Shown in pieces: positions 56,796-64,000 of a DNA stretch of 64,000 nucleotides. The notes under the pieces are model-generated. The model was given only the letters and a program-made list of their open reading frames with translations, did no database searches and was not told the DNA's origin. Within the stretch, counting starts at the first letter, position 1; each line of letters opens with the position of its first letter. The translations under genes and the position numbers were made by a program. Source of the DNA: Proteiniphilum propionicum (GTDB taxonomy: Bacteria > Bacteroidota > Bacteroidia > Bacteroidales > Dysgonomonadaceae). The stretch lies in contig NZ_CP073586.1 of the NCBI RefSeq assembly GCF_022267555.1, positions 3,824,501 through 3,888,500 on the forward strand, in the 5' to 3' direction.

Positions 56796-57774
56796 TCAAT
56801 TTGAGCTTACACTTCTCCAGAAGAACCCACTGATTTCCTTCTTGTTGGGGAAAACAAAACTTGTCAGCCAGGCTATCAGGATGCTGGCAGCCATTCCGAT
56901 AAAGCCATACAGCAGGAACGACAGTGGAGTATTTTCCTTGACAACAAGCAATACACCCAAACCTGCTATCACACCGGTAAGCGCTGCTTTTGCTCCCACA
57001 CGCGGAAAGAAAATTCCGAGAATGAAGAGTGCACCTAATCCACTGGTAAGCAGACCGAGGAAAGTGTTGAACTGGTCCCACAACGAAGCAATATTCCATG
57101 TGCCCAACACCAATGCCATTCCCAATCCCAATAATCCGAAGAGAAGACCCGACGAAACTCGATGGCGGTGTGCCAGAATTCTCTCAGGCCTCCATCAATA
57201 CCCATTACCATCAAAACAAATGCAGCAAGTGCCCCAAAGACGAGAATAAATCCCTGTATGACGTCTCCCCAGACAACGGCCTCCATACCACCGCTGGTAC
57301 TGTAGATCAATATCTTGTTATGAAATCCCGTATGATGTATCCACAGGCTATCTCTTTTAGCTGTATTGCCTTCCCTGACAGCCTCCTCTACCTGGTTAAA
57401 ATATGGCCCGTATCACAGCCGTAGAGCAGCACGTGTGAACCACCCACAGCTGAGGCGGTAGCCATTGCCAAAGAAACAGAAGTGCCATCATCGTGGTGGA
57501 TATCTCCTTTTTTGGTCCATCTGTTGAGTGAAGGTCGAAAATGGTAAACAGATACATAAAAGATTGTGGCTTCTCCGCCAAAAGACCGGTTTTCCTGTTT
57601 ACCGAAAAAAGTACCTGCCAGCCCCTTCCACAGGGTAGAATCTTCCAATGTCTCCATGGAGAAACAGTTGATCTGGTGAAGGGTATTTAGATTATCCGCT
57701 TTTAGGAAAGTGACGGATATGGATAACCACATCCATATAAGGAGATAGATACGTGAAATTTTCTTTCGGATCAT
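56796..57774 (-). pseudogene. remnant of a mutarotase-sodium symporter gene
   Basis: Three frames in order carry pieces of known parts. From 57774, a signal peptide and a NanM-like cyclically permuted mutarotase piece (WKGLAGTFFGKQ, then DDGTSVSLAMATASAVGGSHVLLYG) are seen. Then comes sodium:solute symporter sequence (STSGGMEAVVWGDVIQGFILVFGALAAFVLMV). Last is the symporter end (GLGMALVLGTWNIASLWDQFNTFLGL). The roughly 980 bases are far short of the 2.5 kb expected for both domains, and stops and frameshifts lie between the pieces. It directly follows the sialidase gene, where a sialic-acid importer would belong. Confidence 0.8.
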
Positions 57775-57801
57775 GCAGGTTTGTTTACAAATTATCAGAA
57801 A

Positions 57802-58968
57802 TCACAATCCTTGCAAGACAGTTCCCGGAAGAAAAATCTCATTCCAGTCAAAAGAGATAAAGATCATTTTTTCATACGGACTTTTTTCCCCGGCCTCAAA
57901 AAAAAGTCCCACTCTTCCATCCGCCAACCTGGTAATGCAGGAGTATGCAGCCGGCCCTTCGTACACCAGTTTACCGTTGCTCCAGCTCCGACAGTCATCG
58001 AGGCTGACTTTGAGCATCAGATGATCTCTTCCGTGAGGTACGGCCGGATTAAGAAACAGGTGCACCTGTTGTCCGTCAACCTCACCAAAATTCAATACGG
58101 CCGCCTGGCATAACGGCTCCACCAGCTGAAAGTCGTGTTCAATCTCCGACCAATTTTGCCCACCATCCGTGCTATAACTGATGGCTCTTGCCTGTTTGTT
58201 GTTATAGGAACGCATATTCATCAATAAAGTACCGTCCGATAATTCAGTCACCTGGCTTTCATTACATCCCGGTTTAATGGATTCGCTTATCTGCCATGAT
58301 TTCCCATGATCGTCAGAATAGATTACATGTGCTCCATAACCATAGGGGCCTCCTGCCAGGTTTCCTTTCGGATCGTCATAACTGTGATTTGCCGGAATAA
58401 CAAGCCGACCTTTATATCTTCCGTTTTTTATTTGTATGCCAATTCCAGGGCCGGTAGCATACCACCCCCATGAAGGATTGCGGCATGTTATTTCCAAGCT
58501 CTCCGGCTCCGACCATGTTTTTCCATCATCATCAGAATAGCAGACATAAGGCAACCGTGGTGAAATGGATGTTTTACTGATGATGTCACTTTCTTTGTCT
58601 TTTCCGTTATTCCAGCTGGTAAACAACCAGATTCGCCCGGTTCTCTCATCGACTACGGGACAAGGATTTCCGCATGTGTTGTCTGCATCGTCCCAGGCAA
58701 CCTGTTCGTTGCTCCATGTCGTCCCGTTATCTTCCGAACGTTTCAGCAACAAGTTTATGTCTCCGGTATCACCCGCCTCACGTCCCTCACAAAAGGCGAG
58801 CAATGTTCCTTCATTGGTGACAACCAGTGCCGGTATCCGGTAATTATTATATTCACCCGTTCCCTGTTCCCACAATACATATTGGTGATTTTTCTCCTTT
58901 TTTTTATCTAGGGAAAGAAAAGATAAAACCAAAAGGATAGATGCGATAATTAATAAATTTCTCCTCAT
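57802..58968 (-). CDS. GH33 exo-alpha-sialidase
   Basis: The 388-residue protein has an N-terminal hydrophobic signal (LLIIASILLVLSFLSL), the arginine-triad YRIP motif (NNYRIPALVV, about 42-51) and five Asp boxes (SEDNGTTW, SDDDGKTW, SDDHGKSW, STDGGQNW, SLDDCRSW). GREAGDTGDINLLLKRS and PGCNESQVTEL are typical of GH33. It should release terminal sialic acid outside the cytoplasm. It lies between the lyase gene and the symporter remnant on the same strand. Confidence 0.92.
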   Translation of the reverse strand: MRRNLLIIASILLVLSFLSLDKKKEKNHQYVLWEQGTGEYNNYRIPALVVTNEGTLLAFCEGREAGDTGDINLLLKRSEDNGTTWSNEQVAWDDADNTCGNPCPVVDERTGRIWLFTSWNNGKDKESDIISKTSISPRLPYVCYSDDDGKTWSEPESLEITCRNPSWGWYATGPGIGIQIKNGRYKGRLVIPANHSYDDPKGNLAGGPYGYGAHVIYSDDHGKSWQISESIKPGCNESQVTELSDGTLLMNMRSYNNKQARAISYSTDGGQNWSEIEHDFQLVEPLCQAAVLNFGEVDGQQVHLFLNPAVPHGRDHLMLKVSLDDCRSWSNGKLVYEGPAAYSCITRLADGRVGLFFEAGEKSPYEKMIFISFDWNEIFLPGTVLQGL

Positions 58969-59047
58969 ATTTTATACAGATTAAAATGGTTGACGTGTTT
59001 TAAATTCTTCCAGAAGGGAGTATTGTTTAGAGGACACACTCCCTTCT

Positions 59048-59959
59048 CTATTTTACCAATAAACCAACGCCCCGGAGATTCTCCCGAAGAGCGTCGTATT
59101 CCTCCTTTTCGAATGCGGCAAAAGGGGGACGGCATGACCCACATTCGATTCCCATCAGATTCATGATGGCCTTTCCACCTCTCACGCCACCTCCATATAG
59201 AATTATGATTTTCACCATTTCTACCGACTGCATCTGAAAGGCACGCGCCGTTTCCACATCGTTACTTTCCATGGATTTCAAAATATTCAGATAGATATGG
59301 GGTATATAGTTATACGTACTCCCTACACTGGCTACAGCACCGAGAGCCAATCCGCAAATCAGTGTCTCGTCGAAGCCATGCAACACCTCAAATGCCCCGT
59401 TATCCAGCTGAATACAGTCGCCCATTTCCATCAGGTTGTTGTGTGTAAACTTCACTCCGGCCAGGTTGGAAATTTTTTTTTCCCCTTCGTGAAGAAATTG
59501 TGCAACCGAAAGGTTCACCCCGGTCATGGAGGGCATATTGTAGTAATAGAATGGCAATTGTGGAGCGGAAGAAGCAATGGGCGTAAAGAAATCGATCAGA
59601 TCCTTCACTTTTTCAGGCTTGAAAAAAGAAGAGGCGATACATCCGATTCCATCTGCGCCTTTCACTGCAGCATGACGTGCCAGCTCCATTGCCTCGCGTT
59701 GGTTATCGCTGCCCACATGGGCAATAATTTGAAAGTCTCCTTCACCACGTTTTATCCATTCCTCCAAGATCAACTTTCTTTCGGCTGTGGTGAGGGAAGT
59801 AAACTCCCCGGTAGTCCCGCAAACAAATACACCCGATATTCCCGAATCCTTGATATGTTGCGCGTATTTTCTAATCACGGAATAATTAATATCACCATGT
59901 GTATCCAGGGGTGTGAAAACTGCGGCGATCAACCCTTTTAGTTTTTTGTAATTGTTCAT
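59048..59959 (-). CDS. nanA: N-acetylneuraminate lyase / DapA-family lyase
   Basis: The 303-residue (beta/alpha)8 enzyme has the GTTGEF loop, the proton-relay tyrosine in YYYNMPSMTG (about 138-147) and the Schiff-base lysine in LAGVKFTHNN (K170). These and the sialidase beside it suit cleavage of sialic acid to N-acetylmannosamine and pyruvate rather than dihydrodipicolinate synthesis. It starts about 105 bases after the regulator gene and precedes the sialidase by 79 bases. Confidence 0.88.
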   Translation of the reverse strand: MNNYKKLKGLIAAVFTPLDTHGDINYSVIRKYAQHIKDSGISGVFVCGTTGEFTSLTTAERKLILEEWIKRGEGDFQIIAHVGSDNQREAMELARHAAVKGADGIGCIASSFFKPEKVKDLIDFFTPIASSAPQLPFYYYNMPSMTGVNLSVAQFLHEGEKKISNLAGVKFTHNNLMEMGDCIQLDNGAFEVLHGFDETLICGLALGAVASVGSTYNYIPHIYLNILKSMESNDVETARAFQMQSVEMVKIIILYGGGVRGGKAIMNLMGIECGSCRPPFAAFEKEEYDALRENLRGVGLLVK

Positions 59960-60064
59960 AAATATTTAACTGGTTAGTATATTTTCTGTGTTCGGCAAAT
60001 AATTACAAAGACGGGAAAAATCTCATAAACGCTTTTAATAAAACGCTTTACTATACCAGTCAAA

Positions 60065-60805
60065 TCAGCCGTTTTGCAGAGCAACGTGATATTGATTTCT
60101 TTGACTGATAAAAATTCTGTAAACTTCAAAATGCTCTTCCAGGGCTCTTCTATACCCGTCTTCGTCTCCTTCTTTCAAATACCGCAGCAGATCCATATGG
60201 GTTACAATACGCTCTTCTTCTTTCAACCGGATATTAATTGGAGCCAGAAACTCCTGAAACTTGTCTTTCACGAATGTCATCACCGGGTGAATGATATTCT
60301 GAAACTCAGAAATGGTTTTATTGCCAGTTATTTTATAAAGCTTTGTGTGAAAAGCAAATTCACTAAAAGGAGCATATTCGTTGTTTTCATACATGATTCC
60401 TACATTCACAATCTCTTCCAGATCTGCAATATCATCAGGTGTAATTTTCCGGAATATCTCGCTGCATATGCCTATTTCCAGAACAATTCTAAATCCAAGT
60501 ATATCAAAGAGGGTGTCCTCACTTAAAATTCTCGGATCCACCGCACGTTTCATTCCGCCAAATATAGAAGGTTCAGAAAGCAGCATGCCCCGTCGTGTGC
60601 GTGTCTCAACTATTCCCATCATCTTCAACCTGCTTAACGCCTCACGGACCACACTCCTCGATACACCCAGCGAGGCAGTTAACTCCATTTCATTGGGAAT
60701 GGCATCTCCCTTTTGCAGATCCTTCTCCTTGAAATAGTTCAAAAGCTTGTCTTCGACCTGGTCCACCAGCGTGGTTGAATTGTTTTGTATCCTAAGTCTT
60801 TCCAT
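60065..60805 (-). CDS. GntR/FadR-family transcription regulator
   Basis: The 246-residue protein has a winged helix-turn-helix (about 10-80; IPNEMELTASLGVSRSVVREALSRLKMMGIVETRTRRGMLL) and an FCD-type helical ligand domain (about 95-230). As first gene of the cluster it probably controls the lyase-sialidase operon in response to a sialic-acid breakdown product, as NanR does elsewhere; that link is inferred from position. Confidence 0.88.
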   Translation of the reverse strand: MERLRIQNNSTTLVDQVEDKLLNYFKEKDLQKGDAIPNEMELTASLGVSRSVVREALSRLKMMGIVETRTRRGMLLSEPSIFGGMKRAVDPRILSEDTLFDILGFRIVLEIGICSEIFRKITPDDIADLEEIVNVGIMYENNEYAPFSEFAFHTKLYKITGNKTISEFQNIIHPVMTFVKDKFQEFLAPINIRLKEEERIVTHMDLLRYLKEGDEDGYRRALEEHFEVYRIFISQRNQYHVALQNG

Positions 60806-61109
60806 TATAAGATTATTTTCAAATATATTGTCTTCACTTAAAAATGAGCGTTGTTTTCAGATAAAATGCATAACAGGTATTATTAATCTGATTTGTCTGA
60901 CAAATGAAGCAACTTATATTATAATTTCAATAAAGATATTCAATTTTAACGTTATATTTACATATTTTTAACTAATATTTGTCTTATTGATTATTTGAAT
61001 TCCAAACTCGGACTGCATAATTCCATGATTTTATAAATCACAAAAGGATTACTTATACACACGATGGGCAAAATTGCCATCGCATTCATTTATCTAATTT
61101 TTAAAATAC
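60806..61109. other. gene-free AT-rich region before the IS
   Basis: It is the upstream region of the GntR-family gene. No ORF or clear promoter is seen. It ends with ATAC, the left copy of the IS target duplication. Confidence 0.5.
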
Positions 61110-61136
61110 TGAGTCTGCTCTGAAAACCCCATTTTT

Positions 61137-62474
61137 TCAAATTGCTGAAAAATGAAGTTTAACCGGACAAATGTGATTGTTTTTATTAATTGAAAGTATG
61201 TTTACAATAATATACATATTGAAACATAAATTAATTATATATTGTGGCAGTTTTTGCCAAAAAAGCGCTCTTTGACTTATTCGCGTCATATAATTCACTA
61301 TCCTGACGAAGTTTATCCACAACGAGCGGGAGTATGCCCATAGTTTGTGCTTGGCAAGTGACCTGTAACGGCTCTTGTCATTCGGGTAATGGTATCCTAA
61401 CTGGAAAATGCTTGCTTCGACATTGTTCCTGATATTTTTTTCATCTATCGGGATATCGTCCAATTTCTTCCTCAGAGCGGCAGCCCTGAGGTTATCCTCA
61501 TCGAAGTAGCGGTATTTTCCTTCTTCAGTCTTGATCCTCCATTTCCTCTGTGTTTTGTCTTTGCGGAGTTTTACCCGTTGTGCCTGTATTGTTGTTCCTG
61601 TTTTGTTGTCGGTTACTATTAAATTGATTTCATTCTGTTCGTCCAAACGGATGTCATATCTCGGTGCGGGGCCTTGCATGCCTGTGAGTATCAGCTCGAT
61701 GCCATTTTTATCGCTTTGGCAATACTCCTGATTATCAGCACTGTGGTAAGCCCCGTCGGCATATACTTTCTCTATTTTGTCGGATATTATTTCCTGTGTC
61801 CGATCCAGGGCTTGTTCAAGGAAGCCGTTGTCCGGAGCCGATGCCACCGTTACCTCGGTATCGGTTATCAGGTTCAATGCCGTATCTTTGTCATCTCCCG
61901 GTTGGTCGCATGTCTCGGTGACGTTCACCGAATACCCTTTGACCTTGTTGCCGTCTTTGTCACGGTAATGGCAGTCGGTGTCATGGGGTGACTGTATGGA
62001 TTTGGCGCTGACTTTCTCCTTTTCCAGAGGAACGACAGTTTTGTCCCTGCCAACCGAGTATTGTTGTTCGAAAACCGCTTTAAGGGTCTGGTAATGACCA
62101 TAGTCATGCTTCTTGAAGAGCCCTATAAAACGGTACATCAGTTTGCCCAGTTCAACGAACCTGGCATCAACCTCGGCCTTTGTACTGCGGTACACCACCT
62201 TGTTGCCCGTTTCACCCTGTATGCTTTCGATAAGGGAAAACATCTCTTTGGACAGGCTCTTATTGAAGATATGTTCCTCCCTTTCATTGATAAACAGACG
62301 CAGGGTTTCATGAATCAACTCGTAACGGGAGTACCAGGCGATATTGCTGCCGACCAGTTTACTGTCCATGCGCACCTGCTTGCCGCTCACCTCAAACTCC
62401 AATAGCTGGTCACGGGTGATTTGCCCCTGGCACTTTTTTGAACAGGTCTTCGCCGTGTTCCCTTGCATAGTCAA
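61137..62474 (-). CDS. IS1182-like transposase, C-terminal part
   Basis: The 445-codon frame carries the catalytic core: HETLRLFINEREEHIFNK, then TLNLITDTEVTVASAPDNGFLEQAL and EKVYADGAYHSADNQEYC, where the acidic DDE residues lie, and the family end KHKLWAYSRSLWINFVRIVNYM. The first dozen residues (MTMQGNTAKTCSKK) are out of the natural frame; the true sequence begins at KCQGQITRDQLL, continuing the upstream ORF. The split is due to one extra A in a run of six (62434-62439). Confidence 0.8.
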   Translation of the reverse strand: MTMQGNTAKTCSKKCQGQITRDQLLEFEVSGKQVRMDSKLVGSNIAWYSRYELIHETLRLFINEREEHIFNKSLSKEMFSLIESIQGETGNKVVYRSTKAEVDARFVELGKLMYRFIGLFKKHDYGHYQTLKAVFEQQYSVGRDKTVVPLEKEKVSAKSIQSPHDTDCHYRDKDGNKVKGYSVNVTETCDQPGDDKDTALNLITDTEVTVASAPDNGFLEQALDRTQEIISDKIEKVYADGAYHSADNQEYCQSDKNGIELILTGMQGPAPRYDIRLDEQNEINLIVTDNKTGTTIQAQRVKLRKDKTQRKWRIKTEEGKYRYFDEDNLRAAALRKKLDDIPIDEKNIRNNVEASIFQLGYHYPNDKSRYRSLAKHKLWAYSRSLWINFVRIVNYMTRISQRALFWQKLPQYIINLCFNMYIIVNILSINKNNHICPVKLHFSAI

Positions 62475-62844
62475 CCAGATTGCGACGGAAAAGGTAGTAA
62501 GTGGATGAAACAGGCTCAGCGTCCTCTAACGACATCAGACCCAGAGCACTGCGAACAAGTAAATTGTATGCGCAGTTCTCAAACAATTGTGCGTCGCTCC
62601 ATCCCTGGCCTTCCTTGAGGATCATCATACCGACCAAAATACGGATAGAGGCATTAGGAGCCCCCGTTCCATTAGAATAAAGTGGTCTGAAAATAGACTC
62701 ATCCACACGCATTACAACATGGTTTCGGAACCGGTTATGCCAGGAGTCATTTTTTAGGTATTCTTTCTTCTTAGAGTCTCTGAAGTACTCCGTCGGTGAT
62801 GAAAAAATGCCCAATTGAGGGTTTTCGTCCGATTTTTTGAACAT
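62410..62844 (-). CDS. IS1182-like transposase, N-terminal part
   Basis: The 144-codon ORF has the DUF772-like N-terminal domain (DESIFRPLYSNGTGAPNASIRILVGMMILKEGQGWSDAQLFENCAYNLLVRSALGL). It ends with LFKKVPGANHP after the A-run; with one A less the frame would pass into LFKKCQGQITRDQL and the next ORF. The full protein would be about 565 residues. Confidence 0.8.
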   Translation of the reverse strand: MFKKSDENPQLGIFSSPTEYFRDSKKKEYLKNDSWHNRFRNHVVMRVDESIFRPLYSNGTGAPNASIRILVGMMILKEGQGWSDAQLFENCAYNLLVRSALGLMSLEDAEPVSSTYYLFRRNLVDYAREHGEDLFKKVPGANHP

Positions 62845-63087
62845 ATTATACAGTTTTAAGCCCTACTAAGGTAGTGAATAATAGCTATATACGCAAATAT
62901 TTCAAAGAACTTTTCAGGTGAAATTTACCTGATTTATAAAATTTATTGTACAAAAAATTTTAAACTAAATTATCACTCCGACTTTTCGGAGCGGACTCAA
63001 TACTGATTCGCATAAATCACAAATTCTATTTACATTCATATGTTCTTTACATAAAAGAGTACCATTATTTTTCATTTTAATTGAACA

Positions 63088-63214
63088 ATACTTCGGTATT
63101 TTTTTAAAAATAGTTCTTATATTTCGCTGGATATCAATAGATTATGGTGCTTTTTGGGGATCTGGCATAAATTGTTGACTGTCAGCATTATAAATGAAAT
63201 TTTAACGAAGCATT
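63088..63214. repeat. intergenic repeat block, copy 2
   Basis: From CAATACTTCGGTATTTTTTT to TTTTAACGAAGCATTAAT it matches the block at 29764-29896. It stands 88 bases right of the IS and just before the start of the broken DUF1080 gene. Confidence 0.6.
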
Positions 63215-63226
63215 AATTGAAACTAT

Positions 63227-63711
63227 ATGAAGTCTTTATTTATATCTATTCCGTTAACACTATTCCTTTTACATCTGACAGCCCAGGAAACAAAATATCC
63301 GGGGCAGGCTCCGATGAAACCCGCCATGACAGAGTACATGTGACCTCAACCTCAGGTAGTAACTCCGGCAGGTCATCTGAAAGAACAATTACGGCTCCTT
63401 CCGACGCTATAATTCTCTTTGATGGAAAAGATCTCTCACTATGGTCGGGTCCAAAAGGAAAGCCGGCAGAATGGACAGTACATGACGGGGTGTTCACTGT
63501 GAAAAAAGGGACGGGAGACATCCAGACCAAGAGTTTGTTCAACGATTTCCAGTTGCATCTTGAATGGCGCGTCCCGGAAGGAATTACAGGAAGGAATCAG
63601 GCGAGAGGAAACAACAAAAAGAAGGCACCTACAAGACACCGCCACGCGTTACATTTTTATAAAACGGCATATTGCTGCAGAATAACACCGTTATCCTGGG
63701 AATCAAAGAGT
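63227..63711 (+). pseudogene. decayed DUF1080 (3-keto-disaccharide-hydrolase-like) gene
   Basis: It starts with a signal peptide (MKSLFISIPLTLFLLHLTAQ), then TEYM and a TGA, then PQPQVVTPAGHLKEQ. A frameshift leads to APSDAIILFDGKDLSLWSG, EWTVHDGVFTVKKG and FNDFQLHLEWRVPEGITG. After about 80 missing residues another frame gives EGTYKTPPRVTF, a stop, NGILLQNNTVILGIKE and a stop. All parts match DUF1080 proteins in order. It cannot make a full product. Confidence 0.8.
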
Positions 63712-63822
63712 AAATTGGGTACTAAGCTCGCTAAGTTCAATTTGGAAGTGCAACTTTCGTGGGTTATTAGGAGAATTAAATGTAAATTTGTGACTTTAAT
63801 GTTAAACAACAAAGGACAAACA

Positions 63823-64000
63823 ATGGACAAATCCGCCAATTTCAAAAAACTTCTCCCCGATCTGATTGCGATTGTGGTATTCACCCTTATCTCATTCATC
63901 TATTTCGCTCCTGCGGTAATGGATGGGCGTGTAATCGCTCAGCACGATTCACTGGCAGCAATAGGACAGGGTCGTGAGCAACGCAACTACATGGAGCAAC
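63823..64000 (+). CDS. YfhO-family membrane protein, 5' part
   Basis: The frame from MDKSANFKKLLPDL is open to the window end. It has a membrane segment (LIAIVVFTLISFIYFAPAVMDG) and then VIAQHDSLAAIGQGREQRNYME, as at the start of Bacteroidota YfhO-type polytopic proteins, which are probable glycosyltransferase-like or lipid-handling membrane proteins. The start at 63823 has AAAGGA nine bases upstream; an ATG at 63799 is the alternative. Confidence 0.7.
   Translation, partial: MDKSANFKKLLPDLIAIVVFTLISFIYFAPAVMDGRVIAQHDSLAAIGQGREQRNYMEQ

Larger units (their letters stand above)
61110..62999 (-). mobile_element. IS1182-like insertion sequence
   Basis: The 1890-base element starts TGAGTCTGCTCTGAAAA and ends TTTTCGGAGCGGACTCA (imperfect inverted repeats). 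ATAC stands on both sides (61106-61109 and 63000-63003). The transposase runs on the minus strand as two overlapping ORFs. The protein has the DUF772-type N-terminus and DDE-type region of the IS1182 family; I cannot check the family in a database. Confidence 0.85.

Noticed and set aside
62434-62439. Programmed -1 frameshift in the transposase A-run
   Set aside because: A -1 shift leads into the wrong frame; only removal of one base (or +1 or -2) joins the ORFs, so a classic -1 signal does not explain the split.
1-64000. CRISPR array, rRNA operon or integrase gene
   Set aside because: No regularly spaced repeats, no rRNA sequence and no recombinase gene were seen on either strand.

Overview
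This 64 kb window looks like a chromosome segment of a Bacteroidota organism, most probably of the order Bacteroidales. The evidence is a SusC/SusD pair with its own ECF sigma factor and FecR anti-sigma, the small DUF4295 ribosomal-operon protein, carboxynorspermidine decarboxylase, a HU-LysM membrane protein next to rimO, and a promoter of the Bacteroidota -33/-7 type (TTTG, 20 bases, TAATTTTG) in front of rpmB. The genus cannot be fixed from the sequence; a Dysgonomonadaceae/Porphyromonadaceae-like member is a guess.

Layout. Bases 1-8700 are an AT-rich accessory island. It carries a secreted YD/RHS-type gene pair whose second gene is split by one in-frame amber codon and ends in a metzincin-like zinc-protease tip, a small TonB-C-domain lipoprotein overlapping that tip, and wrecked mobilization-type genes abutting imperfect repeats of the nspC 3' end. 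Housekeeping genes follow (nspC, a nitroreductase, sucCD). Bases 12981-30704 form a polysaccharide-utilisation-type locus aimed, by its enzymes, at mucin-like O-glycoproteins: sigma/FecR, SusC, SusD, a discoidin lipoprotein, a Tat-exported BNR protein, an M60 (enhancin-like) peptidase and a GH109-type enzyme. It holds a duplicated 2.2 kb segment whose SusD copy is fused by its broken end to a remnant M20 peptidase. Bases 30855-56092 are mostly core genes (rimO, ftsY, rpmB-rpmG, ribH, two tRNAs, a MATE pump, a PagL-like deacylase, ald-aroK-cls-rsgA-frr, pyrH, birA, tadA, metG). Bases 56796-60805 are a sialic-acid locus (GntR regulator, lyase, GH33 sialidase) whose mutarotase/sodium-symporter gene is a decayed remnant. 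The end of the window holds an IS1182-like insertion sequence, a broken DUF1080 gene and the start of a YfhO-type membrane protein.

Mobile DNA. The IS at 61110-62999 has TGAGTC...GACTCA ends and a 4-base target duplication (ATAC). Three short non-coding elements with related ends lie elsewhere (12865-12975, 29901-30008 and a decayed one at 50566-50645) and look like MITEs. One sits between the sigma factor and its FecR partner. A separate repeat block of about 130 bases occurs beside FecR and again beside the IS. Several broken genes (M20 peptidase, mutarotase-symporter, DUF1080) keep pieces of both ends and lack the middle, so internal deletion is a recurring mode of decay here.
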